From Nocardia rhizosphaerihabitans (GTDB lineage Bacteria; Actinomycetota; Actinomycetes; Mycobacteriales; Mycobacteriaceae): DNA of 64,000 nucleotides. Made by a program: the position numbers and the translations under genes. The stretch is from positions 62,001 to 126,000 of the forward strand of contig NZ_BMNE01000008.1 of assembly GCF_014646295.1 (NCBI RefSeq), given 5' to 3'. Positions 35,320 through 44,202 of this stretch are shown here, one piece after another (the stretch's first letter is position 1; each line of letters begins with the position of its first letter). Below the pieces are notes generated by a model that was not told the DNA's origin, did not search any database, and worked only from the letters and a program-made list of their open reading frames with translations.

Positions 35320-37050
35320 CTACAGACCCAGATCGGCCTCGAACGCCGCCTCTTCCAACCGGTGCTTGATGGTGGTGAGGAAGCGACCGGCGTCGGCGCC
35401 GTCGATGAGACGGTGATCGTAGGTCAGCGGCAGGTACACCATCGAGCGGACACCGATGGACTCGCCACCGGTCTCGTCGGTCACCACCACCGGGCGCTTG
35501 ACGATCGCGCCGGTGCCGAGCATGCCCGCCTGCGGCGGAAGCAGGATCGGGGTGTCGAACAGCGCGCCCTCGCTGCCGATGTTGGTGATGGTGAAGGTGC
35601 CACCGGCCAGCTCGTCCGGCTTCAGGCCACCGGTGCGGGCGCGGTTGGCGATGTCGGCGATCGCGCGGGCCAGCCCGGCCAGCGACAGGTCGCTGGCGTT
35701 GTGGATGACCGGCGAGAGCAGACCCTGCTCGGTGTCGACCGCGATCCCCAGGTGCACCGACGCGTGGTAGGTGATCTCCTTGGTGTCCTCGTTGTAGGAG
35801 GCGTTCACGTTCGGGTGCACACCGAGCGCCTCGACGACGGCCTTCGCGAAGAACGGCAGGTACGTCAGGTTGACGCCCTCACGGTTCTTGAACGAGGCCT
35901 TCGCGAGCTGACGCAGATGCGCGATCTTGGTGACGTCGGCCTCGTGGACCTGGGTCAGCTGCGCGGTGGTCTGCAGCGATTCGCGCGTTTTGGTCGCGGT
36001 GATCTGCCGGATCCGGTTGGCCTTCTGCGTGGTGCCGACCAGACCGGCCAGCTTCGGCGCGGCGGCCTGCTTGGCGGCGGGGGCGGGCGCGGCAGCGGCG
36101 GCCGGAGCCGGGGCGGCGGGCGCCTTTTTGGCCTCGGCGGCGGCGAGCACGTCCTGCTTGCGAATGCGCCCGCCCACACCGGAACCGGTGAGGGTCGACA
36201 GGTCGACGTTGTTCTCGTCGGCCAGCTTGCGGACCAGCGGGGTCACATACGGGGAGCTGCCGTTGCCGGAGGACGCCGGAGCAGCGGCCTTCGCCGGAGC
36301 AGGCGCGGGGGCCGGTGCCGGAGCGGGGGCCGGAGCCGCGGCGGCGGGCGCGGGAGCCGGGGCAGGCGCGGGGGCCGGTTCCGGTTTCGGAGCCGGCGCC
36401 GGAGCCGGAGCCGGAGCGGCGGCGGGCGCACCGCTGCCGATCACACCCAGCTGACCACCGACGGCGATGACGTCGTCTTCCTGCGCGGAGATTTCGAGCA
36501 GCGTGCCCGCGACGGGCGAGGGGATCTCGGTGTCGACCTTGTCGGTGGACACCTCGAGCAGCGGCTCGTCGACCGCGACGGTGTCACCGACGGCCTTCAG
36601 CCACCGGGTCACGGTGCCTTCGGTCACCGACTCGCCCAGCTCGGGCATCTTGACGGGCGTGCCGGACGAAGCGGCGGGCGCGGCGGCCGCAGCGGGCTCG
36701 GGGGCGGCGGCCGGAGCCTGCGCCGCGGGGGCGGGCTCGGGGGCCGGAGCGGGCTCGGGCGCGGGTTCGGCAGGTGCGGCAGCAGGCGCGGGAGCGGCGG
36801 CGGGGGCTTCGCCGGCTTCGCTGATCACGCCGAGCTCACCGCCGACCTCGACGATGTCGTCTTCCTGAGCGACGATCTTCGACAGCACACCGGCAGTGGG
36901 CGACGGGATCTCGGTGTCGACTTTGTCGGTGGAGACTTCGAGCAGCGGTTCGTCGACCTCGACCGTGTCTCCTTCCTGCTTCAGCCACCTGGTCACCGTT
37001 CCCTCGGTGACGCTCTCACCAAGAGCCGGCATCTGGACGGAGAAGGCCAT
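35320..37050 (-). CDS. sucB: 2-oxoacid dehydrogenase E2 (dihydrolipoamide acyltransferase) with two lipoyl domains
   Basis: 576 residues from ATG 37050 behind GAGGAG. Domain order: lipoyl domain 1 (residues 1-76, lipoyl lysine in [14 protein letters not shown]), Ala/Pro/Glu-rich linker, lipoyl domain 2 (about 130-205, same lysine motif), longer Ala/Pro linker, peripheral subunit-binding domain ([33 protein letters not shown]) near 290-330, catalytic domain with [14 protein letters not shown] at the C-terminus. Core of the pyruvate/2-oxoglutarate dehydrogenase complex; in mycobacteria the orthologue DlaT also supports peroxide defence. Its lipoyl lysines are the targets of the lipA/lipB products nearby. 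Confidence 0.95.
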   Translation of the reverse strand: MAFSVQMPALGESVTEGTVTRWLKQEGDTVEVDEPLLEVSTDKVDTEIPSPTAGVLSKIVAQEDDIVEVGGELGVISEAGEAPAAAPAPAAAPAEPAPEPAPAPEPAPAAQAPAAAPEPAAAAAPAASSGTPVKMPELGESVTEGTVTRWLKAVGDTVAVDEPLLEVSTDKVDTEIPSPVAGTLLEISAQEDDVIAVGGQLGVIGSGAPAAAPAPAPAPAPKPEPAPAPAPAPAPAAAAPAPAPAPAPAPAPAKAAAPASSGNGSSPYVTPLVRKLADENNVDLSTLTGSGVGGRIRKQDVLAAAEAKKAPAAPAPAAAAAPAPAAKQAAAPKLAGLVGTTQKANRIRQITATKTRESLQTTAQLTQVHEADVTKIAHLRQLAKASFKNREGVNLTYLPFFAKAVVEALGVHPNVNASYNEDTKEITYHASVHLGIAVDTEQGLLSPVIHNASDLSLAGLARAIADIANRARTGGLKPDELAGGTFTITNIGSEGALFDTPILLPPQAGMLGTGAIVKRPVVVTDETGGESIGVRSMVYLPLTYDHRLIDGADAGRFLTTIKHRLEEAAFEADLGL

Positions 37051-37314
37051 GTCCTCTGTCTCCTCTGATCTGACTGTTAGACGGGTAATACAACAGTGCT
37101 TCGACCCCGGCAGACGCGCGTCGCGGGTCGCGGCGTACGTCCACCCCACCGCAACACAGCGAGGCGTCCGGGAATCGTCGGTTTCTTGTTCCGGCAACCA
37201 TCCTTGCACTCGCTCGCCGCCGACGTAGCGCAGGGCGGCAATCCGGGCAGAGCTGGCACCATGGAATGTACGGCGGTGAGCTGATTTCCGTCGCGACGCA
37301 GGAGGTTGTTACCG

Positions 37315-37659
37315 GTGGGTTTGCTGGATCGTTTCCGTGGTGCGCGCGGCAGGAGCAGGACAGTCGCCCGTGACAGCGCGTCGGAGATCGCCGCGCTGGC
37401 CGAATGGGCGGCGTCGCGTCGCGGCGTCGAAGCGTTCGTCGAACCGAAAACCACTGTGACCGATGTCACAGCGGTTTTGGTGGCCGCGGACGGTGAATGG
37501 ACCCGCCGCATCGTCGGTGAACGCGGCGCGCGGCGGCTGGCCGGTGCGCTGAAGATCCCGGTCTACGACGTCAACCGCACGGGCTATCCGCAGCGCATGC
37601 GCGACTACGATGCCCGCCGCCGCATCGAGCAGCGGCGGGCCCGCGAACAGGAGCAGTGA
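37315..37659 (+). CDS. conserved hypothetical protein
   Basis: 114 residues from GTG 37315, with AGGAGG nine bases upstream. Basic N-terminus (GLLDRFRGARGRSRTVARD), a small mixed alpha/beta middle (AVLVAADGEWTRRIVGERGARRL) and a charged C-terminal helix rich in Arg/Glu. No recognised motif. Its last base abuts the end of the convergent aminopeptidase gene, leaving no room for a terminator. It is divergent from sucB. Confidence 0.75.
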   Translation: MGLLDRFRGARGRSRTVARDSASEIAALAEWAASRRGVEAFVEPKTTVTDVTAVLVAADGEWTRRIVGERGARRLAGALKIPVYDVNRTGYPQRMRDYDARRRIEQRRAREQEQ

Positions 37660-39171
37660 CTACTCCGCCCCGATCTCCTCGATCACCGTGATCAGGGTGC
37701 GCACCGGAACGCCGGTGCCGCCCTTGCCGATGTAGCCGAACGGTCCGCCGGTGTTGTAGGCCGGACCTGCGACGTCGAGGTGCGCCCACTGCACGCCCTC
37801 GGGCACGAACTCCTTGAGGAACAGTGCGGCCGAGAGCATTCCGCCCCACCGGTGCGGTGCGACATTGGCCAGGTCGGCGACCTTGGAGTTGAGGTCGGTG
37901 CGCAGCTCGGCGGGCAGCGGCATCGCCCAGCCGTTCTCGCCGACCGCGCGCGAGACCGCCGCGACGCGATCGCGGAATTCGTCGGTGCCCATCACGCCGG
38001 GGGTGCGGGTGCCGAGTGCGACCATCTGCGCGCCGGTGAGGGTGGCGACATCGATCAGGTAGTCGGGCTCGTCCTCGGCTGCGCGCACGATCGCGTCGGC
38101 CAGGATGAGGCGGCCCTCGGCGTCGGTGTTGAGCACCTCGACGGTGGTGCCGCCGTACTGGGTGAGCACGTCGCCGGGACGCTGCGCGGTTGCCGACGGC
38201 ATGTTCTCGGCCATCGGGACGGTCGCGGTGACGGTGACCGGCAGGCCGAGGCGGGCGGCCAGCAGGGTGGTCGCGATCACCGCCGCGGCGCCCGCCATGT
38301 CGGAGGTCATGTTCTCCATGTTGGCCGCGGGCTTGATCGAGATGCCGCCGGTGTCGAAGGTGATGCCCTTGCCGACGAGCGCGATCTTCTTCGGGCCGCC
38401 CGCGTAGGTGATGCGCACCAGCCGCGGCGGGCGCGAGGATCCCTGGCCGACGCCGACGATGCCGCCGTAACCGCCTGCGGCGAGGGCGTCTTCGTCGAGT
38501 ACCTCGACCTCGAGGCCCGCGGCCTCGGCGAGCACGCGGGCCCGCTCGGCGAATTCGGCCGGGTACAGCGCGCTCGGCGGAGTGTTGACGAAATCGCGTG
38601 CGGTGGCGACGGCCTCGGCGACCAGCTGCGCCCGCAGCAGTTCCAGCACGCCGAATTCCGGCGCGGGCACCAGCAACTCGACGCGCAGCACCGGCTGCTC
38701 GTCCGGCTTCGGCGCGCTCTTGGGGGACTTGAAGGTGGTGAAGGTGTAGGCGCCGAGGTAGAAGCCCTCGGCCGCGGCGGCCAGATCGACGCCGGAGAGC
38801 GTGGTCGCCACCAGTTCGGTGCCGCTGAGCGCGCGCCCGGCGACTCCGGCGCTGCGGCGCACCTGCTCGGCATCGATCTTCTCGGCCGCGCCGAGGCCGA
38901 CCGCGAGCACGCTGGTCACGTCGGCCAGCGCCGCCGGTGCGGGCACCCTGGTCAGTTCCTCGGGCTTGCCCTTGGCGCCGACCGCGCCGAGGGCATCCAG
39001 CAGTTCGGCTCGAACCTCGGCGGTGAGCACGTCGCCGAACAGGTCGGCGGGAACGATGGCCGGTCCGTTCTCCGAGGACGTCAATCCGATCACCAGCACA
39101 TCGGTGTCCGGGCTGATGGTTTCGATGCGCGCCAATTCCGGTCCGAGTGAACGATCTGCAACAGCTGTCAT
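37660..39171 (-). CDS. pepB: leucyl aminopeptidase (M17)
   Basis: 503 residues, the usual length for cytosolic M17 enzymes. Two-metal catalytic motifs are intact: [17 protein letters not shown] near residue 265 and the signature [13 protein letters not shown] near 345. C-terminal [20 protein letters not shown] is also conserved. Releases N-terminal amino acids during peptide turnover. Corresponds to pepB (Rv2213) of M. tuberculosis by neighbourhood. Confidence 0.95.
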   Translation of the reverse strand: MTAVADRSLGPELARIETISPDTDVLVIGLTSSENGPAIVPADLFGDVLTAEVRAELLDALGAVGAKGKPEELTRVPAPAALADVTSVLAVGLGAAEKIDAEQVRRSAGVAGRALSGTELVATTLSGVDLAAAAEGFYLGAYTFTTFKSPKSAPKPDEQPVLRVELLVPAPEFGVLELLRAQLVAEAVATARDFVNTPPSALYPAEFAERARVLAEAAGLEVEVLDEDALAAGGYGGIVGVGQGSSRPPRLVRITYAGGPKKIALVGKGITFDTGGISIKPAANMENMTSDMAGAAAVIATTLLAARLGLPVTVTATVPMAENMPSATAQRPGDVLTQYGGTTVEVLNTDAEGRLILADAIVRAAEDEPDYLIDVATLTGAQMVALGTRTPGVMGTDEFRDRVAAVSRAVGENGWAMPLPAELRTDLNSKVADLANVAPHRWGGMLSAALFLKEFVPEGVQWAHLDVAGPAYNTGGPFGYIGKGGTGVPVRTLITVIEEIGAE

Positions 39172-39180
39172 CGCCCCAGA

Positions 39181-39993
39181 TTATTCGGTCGCTCTTCGGT
39201 GCCGCATCGCGACGCCGTCGAGCAGCAGCCCGACGCCGGCGGTGAGCAGCTCGTCGAAGTTCAGGTCGGGGCCGTGCGGCTCGGCCGCGAACATCCGGTG
39301 CAGGACCGGGCGGGCGTGCGGGTCGAGGAGTTCGGCGAGCTCGGCGCGCACCGGATCGGTGGTCGCGATCGCCGCCGCGCCGAAGCTCTCGCCGCGATCG
39401 GTGCTCCACATCAGCGCCAGTCCCTGGACCATGCCGGAGTAGGCCAGGTAGATCGTGAGCATCTCGGCGCTGGTCAGGTCGAGTTCGTCGAGCGCGGCGA
39501 AGGCGCGTTCCAGCGAGTCGAGCAGGGTGGGGCCCAGCGGGGGCCGGGTGCGGGCGAGCACGGTGAGTATCCAAGGATGCCGTCGGTAGAGCCGCCATTC
39601 CTCGTCGGCCTCGGTCGCCAGGGTCGCGCGCCAGTGCGGGGCGGGTGGTGGGGCCGGTGTCTCGGCGAGTGCCAGTTCCGTCATCGCCGCCAGCAGCGCA
39701 TCGCGGTCGGGAAAGTGCCGGTACAGCGCGGCGGTCGCGACACCGAGTTCGCGGGCCAGGCGGCGCATGGTGAGGCCGTCGAGTCCGTCCCGGTCGGCGA
39801 CCTCGATCGCGGTCGCGGCGATGTGCACCGGGGTCAGCCGCGTGGGTCGCGCACGGCGCACCGGTGGGCGGCGGTCCCGCCGCGCCCGATAGGCCCGGCC
39901 CTGGCACGAGCGCGAGCAATAGCGGCGCGCACGTCCGCGTTCGGCCTGTTCCACCTCGCGTCCACAGTGCACGCACAGCGTCGATTTCCGCAC
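39181..39993 (-). CDS. TetR-family regulator with N-terminal zinc-knuckle-like extension
   Basis: 270 residues, GTG start. Residues 1-40 hold CVHCGRE and YCSRSCQGR, a Cys-x2-Cys / Cys-x3-Cys pattern that could bind zinc, followed by a highly basic stretch. The TetR helix-turn-helix lies at about 55-100 (VHIAATAIEVADRDGLDG, MRRLARELGVATAALYRHF), then a TetR C-terminal domain of the TetR_C_11 type. Divergent from a GNAT gene 90 bases away, its probable target. Confidence 0.82.
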   Translation of the reverse strand: MRKSTLCVHCGREVEQAERGRARRYCSRSCQGRAYRARRDRRPPVRRARPTRLTPVHIAATAIEVADRDGLDGLTMRRLARELGVATAALYRHFPDRDALLAAMTELALAETPAPPPAPHWRATLATEADEEWRLYRRHPWILTVLARTRPPLGPTLLDSLERAFAALDELDLTSAEMLTIYLAYSGMVQGLALMWSTDRGESFGAAAIATTDPVRAELAELLDPHARPVLHRMFAAEPHGPDLNFDELLTAGVGLLLDGVAMRHRRATE

Positions 39994-40082
39994 ACCAACC
40001 AGTGTGACGAAATCCTCGCCCCGGTGCTGTCCCGCTTCTAGATTGGCGGCTACGAACGCTGTTCACGCAGGAGGAGACACCG

Positions 40083-40694
40083 ATGAAACCGCACGTCAGA
40101 CAGGCCGGACCCGACGAGCTCGCCGCGGTGACCGACGCCTTCGTCGCCGCGAGCCTGGACGAGGTCGTCTCGGCGTGGATCCGGGCAGGTGACCCGGTGG
40201 TCGACGAGGCCTACCGCACCATCTTCGGGCCCCAGTTCGTCGCCAAGGCCATGGCCGCGGACGAGGTGTGGGTGGCCGGCGACGGCGAGGACATCTGGGC
40301 GGTGTCGCTGTGGCAGACGGTCACTTCCGCCGACCGCCTCGCCGCCGAGGCCGCCGAAGCGAATGAGCTGCTCGCCGCGGCGCCCGAGGTGGTGTCGTTC
40401 CAGCGGATGGCTGCGGTCTCGAGCCTGGTCGCCGCCGCCCATCCGCGCGAATTCCCGCACCGCTACCTGCACGTCATCGTCACGGTGCCCGAACATCGCG
40501 GCAAGGGCGCCGGCGGTGCCATCCTCGCCGACCGGCTCGCGGCCTTCGCCGACGCGGGCGAGACGGCGTTCCTGGAAGCCAGCACCCAACGGTCGTCGCG
40601 GCTCTACGCCCGCAACGGTTTCGCGCACGAGGGCGAGGCGATCGAACTACCGGACGACGGGCCGACCCTGCTGCCCATGTGGTTCCGCGGCTGA
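40083..40694 (+). CDS. GNAT N-acetyltransferase
   Basis: 203 residues, ATG behind AGGAGG. C-terminal acetyl-CoA-binding core: LHVIVTVPEHRGKGAGGAIL near residue 135-155 and LYARNGFAHEGEAIEL near 180. The N-terminal half is variable. Divergent from the zinc-knuckle TetR gene, which suggests ligand-controlled expression, for example detoxification of an amine. Acceptor unknown. Confidence 0.82.
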   Translation: MKPHVRQAGPDELAAVTDAFVAASLDEVVSAWIRAGDPVVDEAYRTIFGPQFVAKAMAADEVWVAGDGEDIWAVSLWQTVTSADRLAAEAAEANELLAAAPEVVSFQRMAAVSSLVAAAHPREFPHRYLHVIVTVPEHRGKGAGGAILADRLAAFADAGETAFLEASTQRSSRLYARNGFAHEGEAIELPDDGPTLLPMWFRG

Positions 40695-40793
40695 CCCGCA
40701 CCGCGTGACGCGCGGTCGTCGGCAAATCCCGGTGGCCGCGCGCCACGGGCGCTGATCCGATAGCGCGCCCCGAGTGGCAATCTCGTGGTGAAT

Positions 40794-40823
40794 ACTGGCA
40801 AACACTGGACAACACTGGAACGG
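40794..40823 (+). repeat. three tandem 10-bp repeats before the nuclease-helicase operon
   Basis: ACTGGCAAAC, ACTGGACAAC, ACTGGAACGG in direct succession, ACTGG in every unit. The spacing is close to one helical turn and the repeat ends about 18 bases before the GTG at 40842. An operator function is likely; if the upstream GTG at 40785 is used instead, the repeat would be coding. Confidence 0.6.
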
Positions 40824-40841
40824 CTGAATACGCTCACGCTC

Positions 40842-41642
40842 GTGACGGACTCGGCCGAGGAGCTGGAGGCGCGCATCGCCGACCTCAGGGCCGAGGTGCG
40901 CCGCGCCGCCGCGTCCGGTGACCGTGCCACCGCCCGGCAGTTGCGCGCGCAACTGCGCAAGACCGAATCCGCCTGGGACGCGGTCGTACTCGGATCCATC
41001 CCGGAGGCGCCCGCCGCCCTGGACCGCGCCGACGCGCCCGCTGTTCCGGTGCGCGAGCATGTGCACCGCGCGCTGACGCTGCTGTCGGTGCCGTCCGCAC
41101 CCAAACTCGTACTGGCCGTGCACGATGCCTGCTTCTCCGGCGAACTCCTGCCCGCCCGGCTGACCAGCCTGCGCCGCGACGAGGAACGCTCGTTCCGCTC
41201 GGCGCCCTACGCGCGCCCGTACTACATCTGCGCGGCGCTCACCACGGACCTGCTGTCTCCGGCGCGCGGGGTGATGGCCGTGAGTTCGTGGCCGCTGGAG
41301 CGCCGGATGGTCGGTCCGCTGAGTCCGCGCGTCGACCTGCTGACCTCGGCGATCCGCCTGGCCGAACATCTTTCGGCGCAGCCTGCCGTGGCGCGGCCGG
41401 GTCTGCGCGTACTGTGGCGGCTCGCCGTGTCGATTCCGGGCGTGGCAGGCGCGCCGGACGCACTCGATCCGGCGACGGTGATCGAGGCCGCCCGGCGGGA
41501 ACTGGCGGTCCACGAAGACGAGGACGCGCGGCAGCGCAGAGCGGCCGCGCGTCGGGCGGGGGAGCAGCTGGCCGATCCGGCCGCACAACTATTCGGTGTT
41601 CGGCTCGGGGTGGCCGACCGGCGACGAATCGAGGTGAAATGA
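40842..41642 (+). CDS. coiled-coil / winged-helix-like protein, first gene of nuclease-helicase operon
   Basis: About 266 residues from GTG 40842 (GTG 40785 in the same frame is possible; neither has a good ribosome site, so a leaderless start is plausible). Residues 1-45 form a charged coiled coil (EELEARIADLRAEVRRAAA, TARQLRAQLRKTESAW). The middle has VREHVHRALTLLSVPSAPKL and a helix-turn-helix-like rhythm followed by RPYYICAALTTDLLSPARGV, resembling a winged-helix module. C-terminal helices are charged. No catalytic motif. Stop overlaps the nuclease start (ATGA). Possibly a DNA-binding, regulatory or loading subunit. Confidence 0.65.
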   Translation: MTDSAEELEARIADLRAEVRRAAASGDRATARQLRAQLRKTESAWDAVVLGSIPEAPAALDRADAPAVPVREHVHRALTLLSVPSAPKLVLAVHDACFSGELLPARLTSLRRDEERSFRSAPYARPYYICAALTTDLLSPARGVMAVSSWPLERRMVGPLSPRVDLLTSAIRLAEHLSAQPAVARPGLRVLWRLAVSIPGVAGAPDALDPATVIEAARRELAVHEDEDARQRRAAARRAGEQLADPAAQLFGVRLGVADRRRIEVK

Positions 41643-42724
41643 GCACTCTCGCAGCACAGTTGGACCAGTTGCGCGGCGCAGCGCCCGCGACGAGGCACAA
41701 TGCCCGCACCATCGCCGCGCTGACGGCCAATCCCGGATGCGCCCGGCGCGCCCTGCTCGACGCGGCCGCGGTGGACAAGACCGTGATCGCCCAATCGCTC
41801 GGTTTCCCACCACAGTTCGGTCAGTCCCAGTTCGCCATCACCCGCGGCAATGCCTTCGAATCGATGGTGAAGGCCAACGGCTGCGCCGAACTGCTGGCCC
41901 TGCTGCGCGACGCCCTCGGCCTCACGATCCCCGAAGTCGCCTATCACGACCTGAATTCGGTCGGCGAGAACACCGGCAACGCGGTGCGCTACCAGCGCAC
42001 CAGGCAGCTGCTGAAGTCGGCGATCGCCGCGGGTGACGGCACCCTGTTCGACCATCCGATGCTGCGGCTCGACATCGCGGGCGCGACCGCCTATCTGGAA
42101 CCGGACGTGGTCGCCGTGCAGCTCGACGGCAAGTTCCATGTGGTCGAGATCAAGGCGTTCCCGGTGATCGACGGGCAGGCCGATCCGGCGCAGGTCGCGG
42201 CCGCCGCGCGCCAGTCCGCGGTGTACGTGATCGCGTTGCGCGAGTTGATGACCGAGATCGGCGAGTCACCGGAGCTGGTGTCGCACAACACGATCCTGGT
42301 GTGCGCGAAGGACTTCACCAACCGGCCGACCGCCACGCTGGTCGACCTGCGCAAGCAGCTCGCCGTCGTCTCCCGGCAGCTGACCAGGCTCACCGCCATC
42401 CCCGAGCTGCTCGAGCAGCTCCCGCCCGAGGCCACCTTCGCACCGGGCGAGGATCTGGAGAAGACGATCGCCGCCATCCCGTCCCGGTACGCGCCGGAGT
42501 GCATGTCGAGCTGCGAGCTCGCCTTTGCCTGCCGCGACGAGGCCAGGACCTGCGGTTCGGTGGACGCGCTAGGCCGCGGCGTGTGCGACGAGGTCGGCGG
42601 CATCGACAACATCCACACGGTGCTCGGCCTGGCCGACGGGACCCTGGAGCCCGGGCCCGAGCACGCCGACATCACCGCCATGCTGCGCACCGCGCACCGG
42701 TTGCGGCTGGAGATCGCGGGATGA
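41639..42724 (+). CDS. Cas4-like PD-(D/E)XK nuclease with putative Fe-S cysteines
   Basis: 361 residues. A PD-(D/E)XK core is visible near residues 155-185: YLEPDVVAV followed by FHVVEIKAF, with the downstream QSAVYVIAL helix, as in RecB/Cas4/Dna2 nucleases. An upstream helix (ITRGNAFESMVKANG) fits the family's conserved Glu. The C-terminus has four cysteines in CMSSC, ACRDE and GVCDE settings plus TCGS, reminiscent of the Fe-S ring of Cas4/AddB. Translationally coupled on both sides by ATGA overlaps. Likely a DNA nuclease of the operon. Confidence 0.75.
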   Translation: MSTLAAQLDQLRGAAPATRHNARTIAALTANPGCARRALLDAAAVDKTVIAQSLGFPPQFGQSQFAITRGNAFESMVKANGCAELLALLRDALGLTIPEVAYHDLNSVGENTGNAVRYQRTRQLLKSAIAAGDGTLFDHPMLRLDIAGATAYLEPDVVAVQLDGKFHVVEIKAFPVIDGQADPAQVAAAARQSAVYVIALRELMTEIGESPELVSHNTILVCAKDFTNRPTATLVDLRKQLAVVSRQLTRLTAIPELLEQLPPEATFAPGEDLEKTIAAIPSRYAPECMSSCELAFACRDEARTCGSVDALGRGVCDEVGGIDNIHTVLGLADGTLEPGPEHADITAMLRTAHRLRLEIAG

Positions 42725-44202
42725 GTGTGTTGTCGGCCCTCGCCAAGGCCGAGGCGGTTCGGTCGGGCCGCGCGCAGCCCACCGCGGCGGTGCGGCATCT
42801 GCATCTCGCCGATCGGCCGCTGGTCGCGGTCCCGCTGCGGCTGGCCGGTGAGGCGGCCGCGCCGCTGGCGATCATGATCGGCACCTCGCCCGGTGACCAG
42901 AATGTGTTGATCGTGCCGCAGCCGCGCGACCGCGTGCTGCGGTTGCGGTTCATCGAGCAGCTGGCCGATGTCGTGCTGCCCTATCTGTCGTCGTTCCTGG
43001 CCGACACCGAAGAACTCACGAGCAAGGCGGGCGAGACCTACACCCGCTGCCTGGACGCGCCCCAGCTGTGGACGCCGAACCAGGGCGGGGTGACCTTTCT
43101 GAAACTGCTCGGCCGCTCGGTGCGTTTCCACCGCACCGACGGCGACAACCCGGTGCCGGAATCGATTCCGCTGCTCGGCCGCTGGCTGACCTGGTTCGGC
43201 GATCGCGCCGAACATCCCGGTTCCGCGGTGCTGCCCGCGATGACCTCGGCGCTGTCGATGCACTGGGCCTCGGGCCAATCCTCCCTGGAGGACGGCAATC
43301 TCGCCGCCCTGCTCGGCTGGATCGACCCGCCCCGCGGCCTCACCGGCGCCGAAGCCGCCGCCATCGCCGAAGACCCGTTGCAGTCACCGCCCGCGGGCCC
43401 GGCCACCGATCCCGGCTTCGACAACGAAGAGCTCGCGCCGCTGATCACCGCCTACAACGCCGCAGGGGATGACACCGCGAGATCCGTTGCCGCCGAACGA
43501 CTCGAGCGTTCCCTGCGCGGCCAGCTCGAACCCACCTGGCAGCTGATGTGGCGGGCGATCGAGCTGCTGCGCGCCTTGCCGCCGGGCGCCAGCGTCGAGA
43601 ACCGGTGGACCGACGACCGTGGCGCGTTCTCCTATTTCGCGGCCGAGGTGGCGGAGGGAACGCCGCAGGCTCGCCGCGATCCCGCGGTGCGCGCGGTGCG
43701 CAGGCTGCTGGAACGTGAACGGGCGCTGGAGGCGTTGCAGGCCCAGTGCGCGTTCGACGATCCGCTGCTCATGCTCGAACACCGGGTCACCGGAGCGGCC
43801 TTCCGCGGAACCGTGGTGCACAGTGAACCGGATCGCGTCGACCGATCGGGTGCGCGTCCGAAACTGCGCCCGCACATCCACATTCGCACCACCGACCCGT
43901 TCACGGCGGTCGTCGGCGAGGAACTGACCTGCGTCGAACGCCCGAAGCAGAGCGGGGTGGTGGTCGAGATCGACGGCGACAGCATCGTTCTCGAACTCTC
44001 GGGCGGCATGGGCCGCAAACTCGTCGCCGAACCGGGGAGCGTGCCCGCGGACGGCGAGAACCTCGGCTTCGCCCGGTTCAAGCCGTCGCCGTTCAACGGC
44101 CAGCTGAATCTGCCTGCCCGCGAAGACACCCCGTGGACCCACGGCGGCCCGCCGCCGGAATGGACACCGCACACCGACGACGACGGGGAGGACCTCCAGT
44201 GA
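42721..44202 (+). CDS. uncharacterised operon protein with beta-rich C-terminal domain
   Basis: 493 residues, ATG overlapping the nuclease stop. Residues 1-330 are mostly helical with a conserved-looking TPNQGGVTFLKLLGRSVRF and a Trp-rich LTWFGDRAEHPG segment. The last ~130 residues (LMLEHRVTGAAFRGTVVHSE, RPHIHIRTTDPFTAVVGEEL, VVVEIDGDSIVLELSGG) are beta-strand rich and resemble the barrel that precedes the ATPase core in Upf1/Dna2 helicases. Since the next gene starts right at Walker A, this protein may supply the missing barrel in trans. Inference only; no recognised family. Confidence 0.6.
   Translation: MSVLSALAKAEAVRSGRAQPTAAVRHLHLADRPLVAVPLRLAGEAAAPLAIMIGTSPGDQNVLIVPQPRDRVLRLRFIEQLADVVLPYLSSFLADTEELTSKAGETYTRCLDAPQLWTPNQGGVTFLKLLGRSVRFHRTDGDNPVPESIPLLGRWLTWFGDRAEHPGSAVLPAMTSALSMHWASGQSSLEDGNLAALLGWIDPPRGLTGAEAAAIAEDPLQSPPAGPATDPGFDNEELAPLITAYNAAGDDTARSVAAERLERSLRGQLEPTWQLMWRAIELLRALPPGASVENRWTDDRGAFSYFAAEVAEGTPQARRDPAVRAVRRLLERERALEALQAQCAFDDPLLMLEHRVTGAAFRGTVVHSEPDRVDRSGARPKLRPHIHIRTTDPFTAVVGEELTCVERPKQSGVVVEIDGDSIVLELSGGMGRKLVAEPGSVPADGENLGFARFKPSPFNGQLNLPAREDTPWTHGGPPPEWTPHTDDDGEDLQ

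Noticed and set aside
34399-37068. 889-residue open frame on the plus strand
   Set aside because: Antisense to sucB, SDR39U1 and flanks; sequence is Gly/Arg low-complexity from GC-rich codon bias, while the minus frame is unmistakable.
37571-40066. 831-residue minus-strand frame
   Set aside because: Shifted-frame shadow of pepB and the TetR gene, Arg-rich with no motifs.
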